A stretch of DNA of 64,000 nucleotides from Humulus lupulus (GCF_963169125.1 NC_084797.1:93343868-93407867); one strand, 5' to 3'. Positions 36,668 to 47,619 are shown, counted from the stretch's first letter. Translations and numbers: made by a program. Notes: a model not told the origin generated them from the sequence alone.

Positions 36668-39011
36668 CTAGGCGCCCCTGCTCGCGCCAGCTAAATGCAG
36701 ACCTCCAGAGATCTTGGATATCTCTCCTCCTATCACGAGAGGAGGGACGTCTTGATCTATCCGAGACCCGGGCTGACTGATCGGGACTTCTGGAGCAGGT
36801 CGACTTGTTGGAACCCTTTTCCACGCGTACTGAGCCAAGGGGCCGACTCTGATGAGAGTCTCGATCTCATCTTTCATATGCCTACAATCATCAGTATTGT
36901 GGCCAACGTCGTTGTGAAAACGGCAAAACTTGGAGGTGTCTCTCTTCCCCTTTTGGTGCTTCAACGGCTCCGGCCTCTTCCAGGGGAGGTGAGTAGAATT
37001 CTCCAGGAAGATATTCTCCCTAGAGTGGATGAGCTCTGTATAAGTCGCGTAGACCGGCTTAAATTTTTCTACGGACTTATTCTTCTTTGGGCCGTGCTGG
37101 TTGCCCTCGCCGTTCCCCTTTCTTTTGCCTCCACCGAACTGGTTATTCTGTGTGACATTTTGGGTCGTTGTCACGACCTCCGTTCCCACTCCAGTGGGCT
37201 GCTCAGGGACCTGGCTGGTTCCTGCAGCTGAGGCTTCGGCCTCCTCCAAGTTTATCCATTCCTAGGCCCTATTTAGGAACTCGTTCACTGAGCTAACTCC
37301 CTTCATTTGTATATCTTTCCAGAGTCCCCCTCCGACGAGGATTCCAGTCCTCAAGGCCATGAGCTTAGAGCTGTCATCCGCGTCTCTGGCCCGAGCAGCG
37401 ACGTTTGCGAACCTACTCAGGTAAGCCTTCAGAGGCTCATCGGGTTGCTGCCTCACGTTAGCTAGAGAGTCGGCCTTGACGCGGGCAGCCTGGGAGGCTC
37501 GGAATGCCCTTTTGAAGTCAGCCGAGAAATTTTTCTAGGATTTGATTGATTGTCTTTTGCTTTGCTTGAACCACTGCCTGGCTGGTCCAGTCAGTGTGGA
37601 GGGAAAGATCAGACACCTTAGCTCAGGGTCAATGTTGTGGGCCATCATCAGGGTGTTGAACATCCCCAGATGATCCGACGGGTCTCCATCTCCATTGAAT
37701 TTGGACAGGTGCGGCATACGGAAATCGGGTGGGTATACCGTTGCTGCTATGCTGGGGGCGAAGAGCTCCAACTCGTCCCCCGAATCATACTCGTCTTTCT
37801 CTTTCTCCGACAGGAGCTTCCTCATTAGCTCCTCCATCTGAGCCAGGCGCTCGAGGGTTTTGTCATGATTTCCTTGGTTATTCCGGGGCTGCTCAACAGC
37901 ACCGGATCCACTGTGTACGTTTGGTGGGTTATTGCTCCTCCTATCTTGAGATAGGTTATTTGGGCCGTTCCCGCCATTACGCACCTCGGACAGGTCTCCC
38001 CCTGAGCGAGCATGGCTGCCACCTCCTATTGGTTCCCCTCTATGAGAGTTTAGGCGATCTCGCAGGTCGCCCCCCTGGGTGGTTGGAGGACTTTGTGCCA
38101 AGCTTAAATGTTGACGCAGGTCTCCGCCAGAAAGGTCACTCCGGCGACTGCCGGTCCAGTAGCTCCTGTTAGAGAAGCTCGGAGTCCTCCTTTGGGGATG
38201 AGGATCCGGGATCTCTCTCGGCGCCCTGCTGCGTCGGGAAGGTCCTGCGGACGGCGGGTTTCTCCTGCTACTTCCGTAGGCTGGAATATCTCGGATGGGC
38301 CGAGGAGGAGACAGATATCTTATTGGAGACGGAGGATGCCTGACCGGAGATGCGATCCTGGTTCCGTCAGGGCGGATCAAGTTAGGTGGGGGCCTTTCGG
38401 CCCTGCCAACCTGCGGGTCCCGCGCCTGGCGATCTGGACGAGGCACAGGATGGCTGGCGGGGACGAGCTGATGCTGTGAGCCCTCCCCAGATCTCCTCCT
38501 GGAATTCCCTCGAGCTCTCCTGGGCGCGCTCGAGGCTGGTTGGGAGCTGGGAGTTAAAGTTCGGACCGAACGGCTATACTTTTGTTCGGCTCTAGGCATT
38601 TCTTCGAAGTTTGCCTCTTGATGGTGCGATGAGGGAATAGAGTTGGCTGTCGGAGTTCGAGCGGCTAGGCCTGGACTGATTACCCCGGCGGGACTTATGA
38701 GTCTCGCCTTGCCTCTTTCCGACGTTAGCATCGGTTGTAAGAGGGGGTAGTCAGGCCAACACCTCCTTAATCTGCTGATTAGCCTTCGCTAGTTGGTTCC
38801 TCAGCTTTTCCATCTCTACCGCAGTGTAAAAATTCTGGTTTGGATTAGGTGGCCGGGGCGCCGAACTTCCAGTGTCATCTTGGCCCACCGGCTGTTTGCC
38901 CAGCTGCTGTTGGACCTCAGGAATTTGTTCACCGGGGATGGCGATATGATGAGCCTCTTGCCCATCATGATTTTCTGTCTCGTTACCGTGTCTGGATCGA
39001 GTGGTCACCAT
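36668..39011 (-). pseudogene. Tat-type gag
   Basis: The start at 39011 (MVTTRSRHGN) lies 55 bases inside the 5' LTR. Four open pieces follow in one frame: 38751-39011, 37535-38731 (Arg/Pro/Ser-rich, then the conserved gag core LSKFNGDGDPSDHLGMFNTL and LTGPARQWFKQ), 37262-37456 (DEPLKAYLSRFANVA) and 36668-37249. The last contains CRFHNDVGHNTDDCRHMKDEI, a Cys/His cluster of the type seen in Tat nucleocapsids. Stops at 38751, 37535, 37262 and 36668 interrupt it. It encodes the particle protein and is broken as it stands. Confidence 0.87.
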
Positions 39012-39066
39012 AGTTGGATGTTTGCGATAGCACCAATCTAACTAGCTCTCAATGAAAGCATCAAAC

Positions 39067-39825
39067 TGTTGACGCGGTTCTTCGCCAACAGGTAATTAAG
39101 AAAATAAGAGGAAGGGATTAGTGCTTATGTTGAACCGAAATAGATGAATGATCTTTTGAAAATGGGCTGGTGACACAATTACGATTTTTTAGGTGGTTCA
39201 AAGGTTAAAATCCTTCTACTCCACTAGTCAATATTATTGATATATGCTTGGTATTCTTTTACAGGGTATTTCTTACACAATCGAATCCAACCCTTGGCAA
39301 CTCCCAGGGTCTCCATATTTATAGGAGAGGTCACCTGGGAGTTGGTAAGAAGGTCATCCCGTGACCTTCTTACCTATCATGTCAACTCTGTGACATTCAT
39401 GATTAATTCCTAAAACCTGACACATGAAGTGTGGTCTAATCAATAGGTAAGGGGGATAATGGGCCGTATGGCCCAACCCAGTCGTGGGTGTCTGAATACG
39501 CACGTTCATGCTGCATGTCCGAGAAGTCAGGGATATATCAGACACGTGATGTCTGATATATGCACGTTTACCTTGCGTGGTTGACTTTATAAAAGGTCAT
39601 ATCCTCCAACTCTAGCTCGTACCACGAGCTGGATGCTTCCCTCGACCTGTGGCCTTCAGAGTCCAGACTCAGTCCTTAAGTAATCTTGGCGAACCTTTAG
39701 GTTACCTCGAGCTAAGGAGGTAGGATCTTACGATGGCAGCTCCGATCTTGGGGATGTCCACGTGGTAGACATGATTAGGCCGTATCTCAGCCCGCTAACA
39801 GCCCGTGGGAAAATCAGGGCGTACA
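39067..39825 (-). repeat. 5' LTR of the Tat element
   Basis: 759 bp, TGTACGCCCTG (39825) to CGCGTCAACA (39067) on the minus strand. It aligns end to end with 27181-27938 with about 20 substitutions and one 1-base indel by eye. The adjoining internal sequence (39012-39066) is a short leader. No initiator-Met primer site is visible, so a different tRNA primer is likely. Confidence 0.92.
39313..39325 (-). promoter_or_regulatory. Predicted TATA box of the Tat 5' LTR
   Basis: The minus strand reads CCTATAAATATGG, a canonical plant TATA box oriented to transcribe gag-pol. The same motif is kept in the other LTR and in the solo LTR at 61197-61949. Confidence 0.6.
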
Positions 39826-39903
39826 AATATATATATATTATATATTAACTTTTAATAAAAATAGAGTGTCTTAATCAAATTTTGAGGTGCAAATATAATG
39901 CCC

Positions 39904-41663
39904 ATTTTTCAACCCCTTTCCTGGTGGGTTGATGTCCTATTTATATGTGAGCTCTAATGGATTTTGTTACGTTGGTCCTAAGGGGATAAGATAGTACCCT
40001 GGTGTGTCGTAGGTGTAGTGGTGCTGAGGGTAGTGGTATTGGAGGTGTGGTGGTCAGCTCTGTCACGTGTCAGTGGCATGATGGTAGTGCCACCACTCTG
40101 TACTGGCATGTACTACCACTACTTGTCTGGTGCAGGAACATGCTTCGTACGATGATCTCTTATGGCTTGTACGTAATTCGTACCTGATGGTTGCCTTTTA
40201 CCTTTTGAAGATACGTTATATGCCAAGCTCTTCCATGCACACCAAGTGTTGGTGAGATTTTGGATTCTTTTCTTAAAAGAATAAGCTTTCTATATGTTGA
40301 AGTTCATTATGAGATGTGCTTCCAGGATCCCCCTCGCATGGAGGCTCTCGAAATGCCCTCACACAATGAGCCCTCGAAGTGGCATCGCACAACAGCCCAC
40401 AGAGTGATCTCACACAATGCCCTCGCAACAAAGCCCTGCGGGTTTGCACCATGGTTTTGTACGCATCATCAAGAGGGCTCTCGGGGTGAGCTCTTGTGAT
40501 TCGATCCTGTATGGTGGGCTTTCGACCTATTGAGGTATGGTCTCGCTTGTGGCACTTCTTGGGATAATTCCATATGTTCACACTTGCCCCTGAGTCTATG
40601 AGGAGACTTTCAAGTGTTCTTGTAGACTGTTTATCATGATCCCATTGTAACCTTCATGGTGTTGGTGTGTTCCTTTGTTGTGGAGATACAAGGAAACACG
40701 CTTCATGGGTGATCTTCATGACTCGGCTGATGTTGAATAAGAGCCAATCCTTTCTTGGTGCAAATCACAAGGCTTCCATTTGTGTACTTAAGCTTTCATT
40801 CTCCACCATTGATATGTAGATTGATCCAATGACTAGAGAGGCCTAAATCCTCCTATAAATACTCTTTTATCTTCAAACTTGATTTTCACACAAGCATTTG
40901 TTTTGGTGTAGTGGTGGAGCTCCTTTCTATTCTCCAAGAGCTGGCGAGTTCAATCTTTGCCAAATGCATTTTATTGAGAGTTTTTTTTTGTTTTGTATCT
41001 CACATGACTCCCTTTTTCTCTATATATTTGTTTTTTTTATATGCGAATAGGTGACTTGTGTTGGGCTTACGAGGGACTCCCTCTACCATTGTTGTGTGTG
41101 CTCTCATACATTACTAACTTGCACCTTAGGACCACCACGCATAGCGACCCTCTTCTGCACCTTGAGGGCCTCGCACATCAACCTCCTCTCGCATCTAAAG
41201 GGCCTTGCATAGTGAAGCAACCTCCTCATTCACATTGAAGTAGGTACCCGCTCATCCCTTTCTTATTCTACGCTTTACAATTCCATTGTTTTGTTGTAGG
41301 ATAGTTCCTTTAGTATATACATTCCTTTCCTTTTTTCTTTCTTTTTGGTTGGGTATGTCTGATAAAGGTATGAACCTATTTCATATGCCTTGTAGAGTGT
41401 TGCACACCCCTACACACACCACTATTACTATCTGTCATAAGACTTTCGTGCATGGCCTCTGGTGTGTCTTCTAGGATCCTTTCTTGTGTTGAGCCAATAG
41501 AGCTATCGTTATCTGACTCAGAACCTGATGTAGATGAAATATCTAGAGATCCTGAAACTTTAAAAGGGACGTGCATGCATTACTTAGAGCGACTAGTTGA
41601 CCTTAGGCAGAAAGTGTGGGGTCTTAAAAAAAAAAGTTGAAATGTGTTATGAGGGATGAAGGG
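39904..41663 (+). other. Unclassified transcription-unit-like stretch
   Basis: This sits between the small TIR element and the Tekay LTR and matches nothing else in the window. CTATAAATACTC near 40852 is a good TATA box, followed by a leader-like, T-rich stretch. Upstream (40325-40445) and downstream (41105-41230) the words GCCCTCGCA/CCTCGCACA recur irregularly. Short ORFs exist but carry no known motif. It could be the LTR and start of an unrecognised non-autonomous retroelement, or an old host fragment. Confidence 0.3.
41452..41640 (+). CDS. Small uncharacterised ORF, 62 codons
   Basis: The ORF starts MASGVSSRIL and has an acidic middle (LSDSEPDVDEI) and a basic end. I do not recognise it. 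It ends in an A-rich run 24 bases before the Tekay LTR at 41664. Composition is more protein-like than nearby ORFs, but length and context do not prove it is coding. Confidence 0.2.
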   Translation: MASGVSSRILSCVEPIELSLSDSEPDVDEISRDPETLKGTCMHYLERLVDLRQKVWGLKKKS

Positions 41664-44397
41664 TGTAACGCCCCAAATTCCTTAATATGGCTTAGTGCCT
41701 GGATTAGGAGGTCAAGAGGGCAATAACTAATTTAATGCATTATTATGTGATTATATGCATGATTATGTGTGTTGTATTATCATATGATTGGATTTGCATA
41801 TATGTGGGTCATTTCTTATAAGAAGGGTATTTTCGTAATTTTGGTCCGTTGAGGGCGTATTTGTATATTTATGTGTATGTATGTGATATATGGGTGAGAC
41901 CACATTATTATGTGGATATATTTGAGTTATTCAGCATGAGATTATCCTAGGAAGCAAGTTAGCGGTTTAGTCATAACGGGGTTAATTACCGGGCTTGGGG
42001 TGAGCCTAGGGTTAATTTGGTACTTAGTGCATTACTGGGAATGAGCGGGTAATGAGAAATGATTTGATAACTATTTGAGGATATTGGGAGTAACAGGAAT
42101 TGAAGGATATTAATTATGATTAACGGGGTAGGTGGTAATGACAGAATTTACCTTGGCTGGCTTTGAGGGATTAGATTGGCCCTAAGGGTATTTTAGTCAT
42201 TTAAGGCTATATTAGATAGTTTTGACTAGAGGGAAAGCTGCAGAAGAAACTAAACAGAAGCAGGGCACCATTTTCTCTCTCGATCACTTCCTCTCTCTTA
42301 CTCGGTTTGATTTTTAAAGCTTGGAGTTTTGGAGATTTGAAACTAATTTGAGCTAAGTTCTTGATTGGGTGAAGCTTAGGGATAATTCAGGGATTGAGGT
42401 AATGATTCTAAGCTTGAACTTTGTAATTTTCCTCTGTTTTTATGCTATTTATAAGCTTGAGAGTTTTAGATTGTGAATTGATTATTTGGTAGTGTTTTAA
42501 GGGTTTCTAAGCTTGGGTTTTATTGCTGGATTGGAGGTTGTCTTGTGTTGAGGCTTGGTTTTGATTTTGGGATTGTTTGGTAGTATCTTTGGCTGAGTTT
42601 GGATTGAAGGAAATGTAGGGGAGTTGGGTTCGCAGGGTCAAGTCGCGACCTCAGCGAACCCCAGAGCCTTGTTGGGGCTCTGTCTGCTAGGCACATCGCG
42701 ACCCTGAAGGGCAAGTCGTGGCCCGCCCTTGGCACCCAGACAGGGGGGCTGTCTATCTAGGAGGCACGCCACGACCCTTGGGGGCAGGTCGTGGCCCGCA
42801 TGCTTCTTTTTGGCCAAGTTTGGTTTTTAGAGCAGGTTTTTAAACCTTAAGGCTCGAGATCGAATCTGCTACCCGTTTTGGTAGAATTCGAGGTCCCGGG
42901 GGCTAGAACTTGGTCTGGGAATCTTTTATTACTCATTTTATTGACAAGATTTCATATTTGGTTATGATTAGGTTACCGCTAAGTACCTAAGGTCAGGATT
43001 GTTCTCAATGGTCGTTCTTAACTTATTTTACTCTCAAGCCTGAGGTAAGAAAAGTGCACCCATTATGTGACATACATGATTATTGATGAAGCATGTTGAG
43101 TGTCATCCTGGGGTCCTGTGCCCTGAATAGATGATTGTTAAGTCATCCTGGGGTCCTGTGCCCTGAGCCATATGACCATCAAGTCACCTGGGCCTTTTAG
43201 CCCTGGCTCTGAGTAACTAGCCATAGACTATCCAAGCGCTTTTAGTTTTCTTCAACCATTGGGTCGAAGAAGCATATAATTCTCTATTGATTAGATCTAA
43301 TCATATCGACCAGCGCTCATTGCCCTATTGCCGCTCTTGACTCATAAATCAATGCCATACGATCAGTGCTCAGTACTATTGTCGTTCCTAACTGATAAGT
43401 CAAAACGACCAGTACTCAGCACTATTGTCGTTTCTGACTAATAAGTCAGTGTGTTTCTCAAGTAAACAATGCAACCAAGCATTCATGATGCAAAAAATAT
43501 CCATATATTCAGGGCGCAGGACTCCAGGATGACTTAACAGTCTTTAATTCAGGGCACAGGACCCCATGATCATTTATTAATACTTGTATGCATGCAGTAA
43601 TAAGTTGGGTTTATACCTTTTTGGACCCTGTGTTTTTTCCCATTACCTGTTTGGACCCTGTGTTTTGACAAATTACTTTTTGGACCCTATGTTTTGTAAA
43701 ATAGTTAAAATAGAACCATAAACCCGATTTTGGTTAATGTTTTCTCAACTAAAATCACAAATAATTTATCAAACTAACAATTCAGAACAAAAATAAAATC
43801 ATTCTGCTTAAATACTGTGTTGTTATATTCAATTTTTCTTCATCAAAATTGAGTTTAGGGTTCTATTTTAACCATTTTACAAAACATAGGGTCCAAAAAG
43901 TAATTTGTCAAAACACAGGGTCCAAACAGGTAATGGGAAAAAACACAAGGTCCAAAAAGGTATAAACCCTAATAAGTTTTCTTGTTGAGTCTTGGCTCGT
44001 GAGTGCTATGTGGTGTAGGTAAAGGGAAAGAAAAGCTTACCCAGCCTTGAGTGGAGAGCTTATGTGGCGACGTGTACATATGCGGCCGCTTGACCACCAC
44101 GGCCTAGGTGTTTCAGGGGAACTAGGGTTTAACCATATTTTTGTCGCTAAGGTCAGCGGAATTGTAACTTTTGAATTGTAATGACCATTTTGGATTATAA
44201 ACAACTTTGTAAACACTTTGATGGGATCCCGTGTACAATTTACGTTTTTAATAAAATTTCCATTCCTTTTGACCGAAATTTTAACCCTGGCCATTAATAA
44301 CACTTAGATGCACATTTATGGCCTAATGACTTGTTTAGTGAGTTAAGTACTATTTAAAATACACTATGTGATGGTCTTGGTTATCCAGGGCATTACA
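41664..44397 (+). repeat. 5' LTR of a plus-strand Tekay-type element
   Basis: It starts TGTAACGCCCC and ends CAGGGCATTACA, followed at once by an initiator-Met primer-binding site. It is 2734 bp including a 363-bp Mutator-like element (43607-43969), so about 2.36 kb originally, like the other Tekay LTRs. The GC-rich segment with GTCGCGACC and CGTGGCCCGC words is at 42625-42805. The preceding five bases are AAGGG. The matching TSD would be off-window. Confidence 0.88.
43607..43969. mobile_element. Mutator-like MITE with perfect 9-bp TSD
   Basis: Terminal inverted repeats of about 109 bp, starting GGGTTTATACC at 43607 and ending GGTATAAACCC at 43969. Each arm contains three TTTGGACCCTGTGTTTT-like words. 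The perfect TSD TAATAAGTT is at 43598-43606 and 43970-43978. The 363-bp element is non-coding. It lies inside the Tekay LTR, in sequence that reads continuously across when the element is removed. Confidence 0.92.
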
Positions 44398-44400
44398 ACT

Positions 44401-44411
44401 TGGTATCAGAG
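44401..44411 (+). other. Primer-binding site (initiator Met tRNA)
   Basis: TGGTATCAGAG begins three bases after the LTR end, the same spacing as in the Tekay element at 15637. It fixes the plus orientation. Confidence 0.9.
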
Positions 44412-44834
44412 TGTGACAAGGTTAAGGGTTCCTGTAGACTGACTGGGCATGTACACTTGCCACTAAAGACAAGCTCGACTTATGGTTCGGTAACTATTTA
44501 TGTGGTTATGTGTTTAACTGCTTAAATAGAATATAAATGTTTTACCTGCATGCATGAGACACACTGACAGGGCCTGGCCCTTGACTGCTGCATGATGAGC
44601 AAGAACGTGCTTATTAGCCCTGATATTGCTAGAACATGATTATTAGCATCGTTAATTGTTAATTGCTAAGTGTTAAATGTTAATTATTATGTTTATGAAT
44701 CGACATGCTTATTAGCATGACAGTTGAACGTGGATGAGTTTCTGTTTGATCTTGGACCGTGAGGTGGCAAGAGGTTTAGTTATCAATACCTAACTGACTG
44801 CATTGATTATTGCAGTAAGGTATAAGTTGAAAGT

Positions 44835-45557
44835 ATGATTCCAAGGCAGATAGAACCATTAGCTGGCCAGGAAGATCAGGGCCATAATAATAGACAGGGT
44901 TAGGATAATGACTAGGGTCAGACCCCTCAGCCAGCTCTTGAAAATCGGCAGCAGTTGCTTGTTGATTTGCAAGCCTGGGTAATGAGGCAGGAAGAAGAAA
45001 TATGCCTCCTGAGACAACAGAAGGTTCCTGCAGGTAACATTTTACCAAAAACACCACCTGTAACGATGCCAACAGTTGAGCAGCCGCCAAAGGCTGGGAA
45101 TAAATGGGAACCTCTTTATGAAAGGTTCACAAAACAGCACCCTCTAGTTTTTTAGGGTAGTGCAGATCCAACCAAGGCCGAGAAGTGGATGAGCATGGTT
45201 ACCACCATTCTAGACTTTATGAGGGTGTCTGGTAATGAGAGGGTGGCTTGTGCCACATATATGTTTCGGGAGGATGCCTGAATTTGGTGGGAATTGATAT
45301 CCCAGACCAGAAATGTTAATGCCCCGAGTTGGGAATAGTTTCAAACTCTGTTCAATGAAAAGTACTACAATGATGCCATCAGGGCTGCGAAATCTGAAGA
45401 GTTTAGCAAGCTGTTTCAGAGGAGTTTGTTTGTGCCTGAATATGCTTTAAAGTTTCACAGGCTGGCAAAGTTTGCAGGGGAACTGGTGCCCACTGATGGG
45501 ACCAGAAGGGAGAGATTTCTCCAGGGGCTACAACCTAGGATAGCTCGTGATGTTCGT
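44835..45557 (+). pseudogene. Tekay-type gag, 5' part, cut by copia insertion
   Basis: The start is ATG at 44835 (MIPRQIEPL). The gag core is recognisable: KWEPLYERFTKQHP, TKAEKWMSMVTTILDFMRV, CATYMFREDA, WWEL, NEKYYNDAIRAAK, RERFLQGLQPRIARDVRI. It is collinear with the minus-strand gag at 14138-15223. At least five in-frame stops interrupt it, including near 44902, 45155, 45280 and 45340. It ends in mid-gene at 45562, where a copia element inserted (TSD copy ATTAC at 45558-45562). The remaining gag and pol lie beyond the window. Confidence 0.88.
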
Positions 45558-45562
45558 ATTAC

Positions 45563-46733
45563 TGTTGGAAAAACTTATACAGGATCTTTATTTATTTTCA
45601 TGTATATCTAATATTAAACAAATTAATATGAGATAACCTAGAACATGTTTCTAAAATTGAATTCAAAGAGAAACAAAGATAATAATACTTACACTATACG
45701 CAGCGGAATGAAAGAGTCATTCCTTCAGTTTCTCTAACTCTTGTATCATTTTTGTCACAGAGTATTATCAAGAAACTGAATCGTTCTTCTAATTTCTTCA
45801 CATTCTTCCAATGTATCCTTAGAATCACCTAGACTAGTGTGGGCAATTCTCAACACATGAGATAGATACAGAGAGAAGAAGAGAAAATAACAAAGAGGCT
45901 TAGAAAAGGACTTGTGTTTAGAGAGAATCTAAAACCTATCAGAAAATCTGACTTGTGACTTGTCAAACTTGTTGTTTTGACTTCTCTCTAAGCAATCCTT
46001 TTATAGAATAAATTAGGCCATTTAATTTAATTAAAAAATCAATAAAATAATAGCCAATTTGAAGCCCTAGGTCGAAATTATCATGGGCTTTAAGCCCGTT
46101 AAATTTCTCATTTGATTATAAGCCCATTGGACTTAAAATCAAGGCATGTATTATTTTATATTGATTTAATTATTTAAATCATTTATCAAATTAATTATTT
46201 ATAATTTGAACCTTGATTTAAACTTATTTATTAATTTAGATACCAATTTATCTTAATTAATAAATATGTCATAATTTCTCTTTTCTTCTCAAAATTACAT
46301 AACTCTGTAAAACTATCCAAAATTGATCTAGTCAACTTTGATAATTCTAATTGATAATTAAATCAATTAATTGAGACTATCTAGATGATTTTATCCAAGG
46401 TACAATGGGGACCATGGGCCTATGAAATCAAGCTCCAATAAGTTATCATAAATCTAACAAATAAATTTACTAATTTATTAATTCCTCGTGACTCAACTAT
46501 AGACTCGGAATTGCACTCTTGAATTCATAGAACACTCTATAACAAATATAGATACGCTATTAATTATCCATTGTTACAACCATAATTGTCACTCAATCAT
46601 CTATAGACGGTCTACAATGAGATAGGACTCAAATATTGTTTTACCCGTCATTGTATTTTATCCTTAAAACACTTAGTTCCTTTTAAATGATATTTCAGTA
46701 AACTAATTTAATTACTGAAATGAGATATCTATC
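45563..46733 (-). repeat. Copia 3' LTR, segment 4 (LTR 3' end)
   Basis: The minus-strand sequence ends at TTTTTCCAACA. It contains CCGCTGCGTATAGTG, a word near the end of copia LTRs (compare CGCTGCGTATTAG at 50328 in the other copia LTR), and a GGCCCATGGTCCCC stretch like 48608-48650 of that family. It is bounded on the right by the solo LTR at 46734 (TSD CTATC at 46729-46733). Confidence 0.8.
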
Positions 46734-47619
46734 TGTTATCCAGATTTCCGGATAGCGTTTAGATTGATGACCTCGGGGAAGCAGAATTATCGATGTCTTT
46801 CACGGTAGGTGACCAGAGCTCGCGGATGAACAGAAAGGCTTCGCCTCTCCCGTTTAGTGTCCGGATTACTCTTCCAAGCAAACACATTACGGAAACTCGT
46901 CAACTCTCCCGGACTCCCGAAGGGGTATCCTTCGGGGAAGCTCCTTCCAGGAGAAGCTCTTCGAGTGGTCTCCGCGGAAGCAGTTCCGTGCCTCGCACGG
47001 AACAAAGCCAAACGGTCGAGTCCTGGAGGAGGTATATTTGGAATGATATCCGCCTGACACAGGATCCCGCCTGACACGCCCGTCAGGTCAAAGCCGCACA
47101 CATCCCAGCACGCCTAAGGGTACCTTTTCGCCTACTGTTCCGCTGACAACTTGGAAAAGACGGCTGACTTTGTGTGTTCCCCATACTTTCACGTAAATAT
47201 ACCCACATAGAGTCTTGTAGCCATGCTACTACAGTAATTGTATCCCTATTTATGGCTGGTGTAATTAAGACTCATGTACGTAGAGAAAAACCCTAATCCA
47301 AAACCCTAGCTATAAAGACCCCTTCATTTTACAAGAAGAGGGACGAACAAATCATATAGCAAAAACTCTACTAAAATCTCTCTAGCTCCATCTTCTTCAA
47401 GAGAACCCGAGAGAAACACTGTGAGTGTGTGAAGTTCTTGTGCACCAGCCATCTTACTGTAACCTTTCCCAAGTATAATAACATCGACTCGTGGACTAGG
47501 GCTTGTTAACGCCTGAACCACGTAAAAACACTGTTTGTTTAGTTACATTTCAGCATTTCTACAGTTCTTATCTTTTTATTATTCTGTTAGTTATTCGTTT
47601 CCGAAAAACTCGGTAAACA
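46734..47619 (+). mobile_element. Solo LTR of an unassigned retroelement, TSD CTATC
   Basis: 886 bp, TGTTATCCAG to CGGTAAACA, with a perfect TSD CTATC (46729-46733 and 47620-47624). Both ends read TGTT on their own strand, so orientation rests on TATAAAGACC at 47311 (plus) and the downstream leader-like sequence. It is GC-richer than its surroundings, with a perfect hairpin (arms 46983-46991 and 46995-47003). There are no genes. The ORFs over 46787-47101 have no known motif. The lineage is unknown. Confidence 0.8.

Larger units (their letters stand above)
27181..39825 (-). mobile_element. Tat-type Ty3/gypsy retrotransposon with antisense gene
   Basis: The element is 12645 bp with LTRs 27181-27938 (3') and 39067-39825 (5') that differ at about 20 positions by eye. 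The flanks are AAAAT (27176-27180) and AATAT (39826-39830), a TSD with one mismatch. Minus-strand order: 5' LTR, gag, protease, RT, RNase H, a second (archaeal-type) RNase H, integrase, a tandem-repeat array, an opposite-strand intron-containing gene, polypurine tract, 3' LTR. The double RNase H and the extra ORF downstream of pol are hallmarks of the Tat lineage. About ten stops and one frameshift break gag-pol. A solo LTR of the same family lies at 61197-61949. Confidence 0.9.
26853..39903. mobile_element. Small TIR element split by the Tat retrotransposon
   Basis: GGGCATTATATTTGCACC at 26853-26870 is exactly inverted at 39886-39903. Without the Tat element (27181-39825) and its TSD the sequence between is about 0.4 kb, AT-rich and non-coding, as expected for a small non-autonomous DNA transposon. 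The flanks ATTTTCCAAT (26843-26852) and ATTTTTCAAC (39904-39913) match at 8 of 10 positions and may be a decayed TSD. The superfamily is uncertain. Mutator-like is possible from the TSD length. Confidence 0.55.

Noticed and set aside
36695..38595. Several long plus-strand ORFs opposite Tat gag
   Set aside because: They mirror the GC-rich, Arg/Pro-rich gag reading frame and carry no motif of their own. The minus frame has the conserved gag core.
41630..41638. A-run after the 62-codon ORF as evidence of a processed retrogene
   Set aside because: The run is short, no TSD is visible and the ORF has no known parent gene.
46787..47101. Overlapping ORFs on both strands in the GC-rich part of the solo LTR
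   Set aside because: Both strands are open only because of GC-rich composition. The segment is bounded by LTR ends and a TSD, and has no protein motif.
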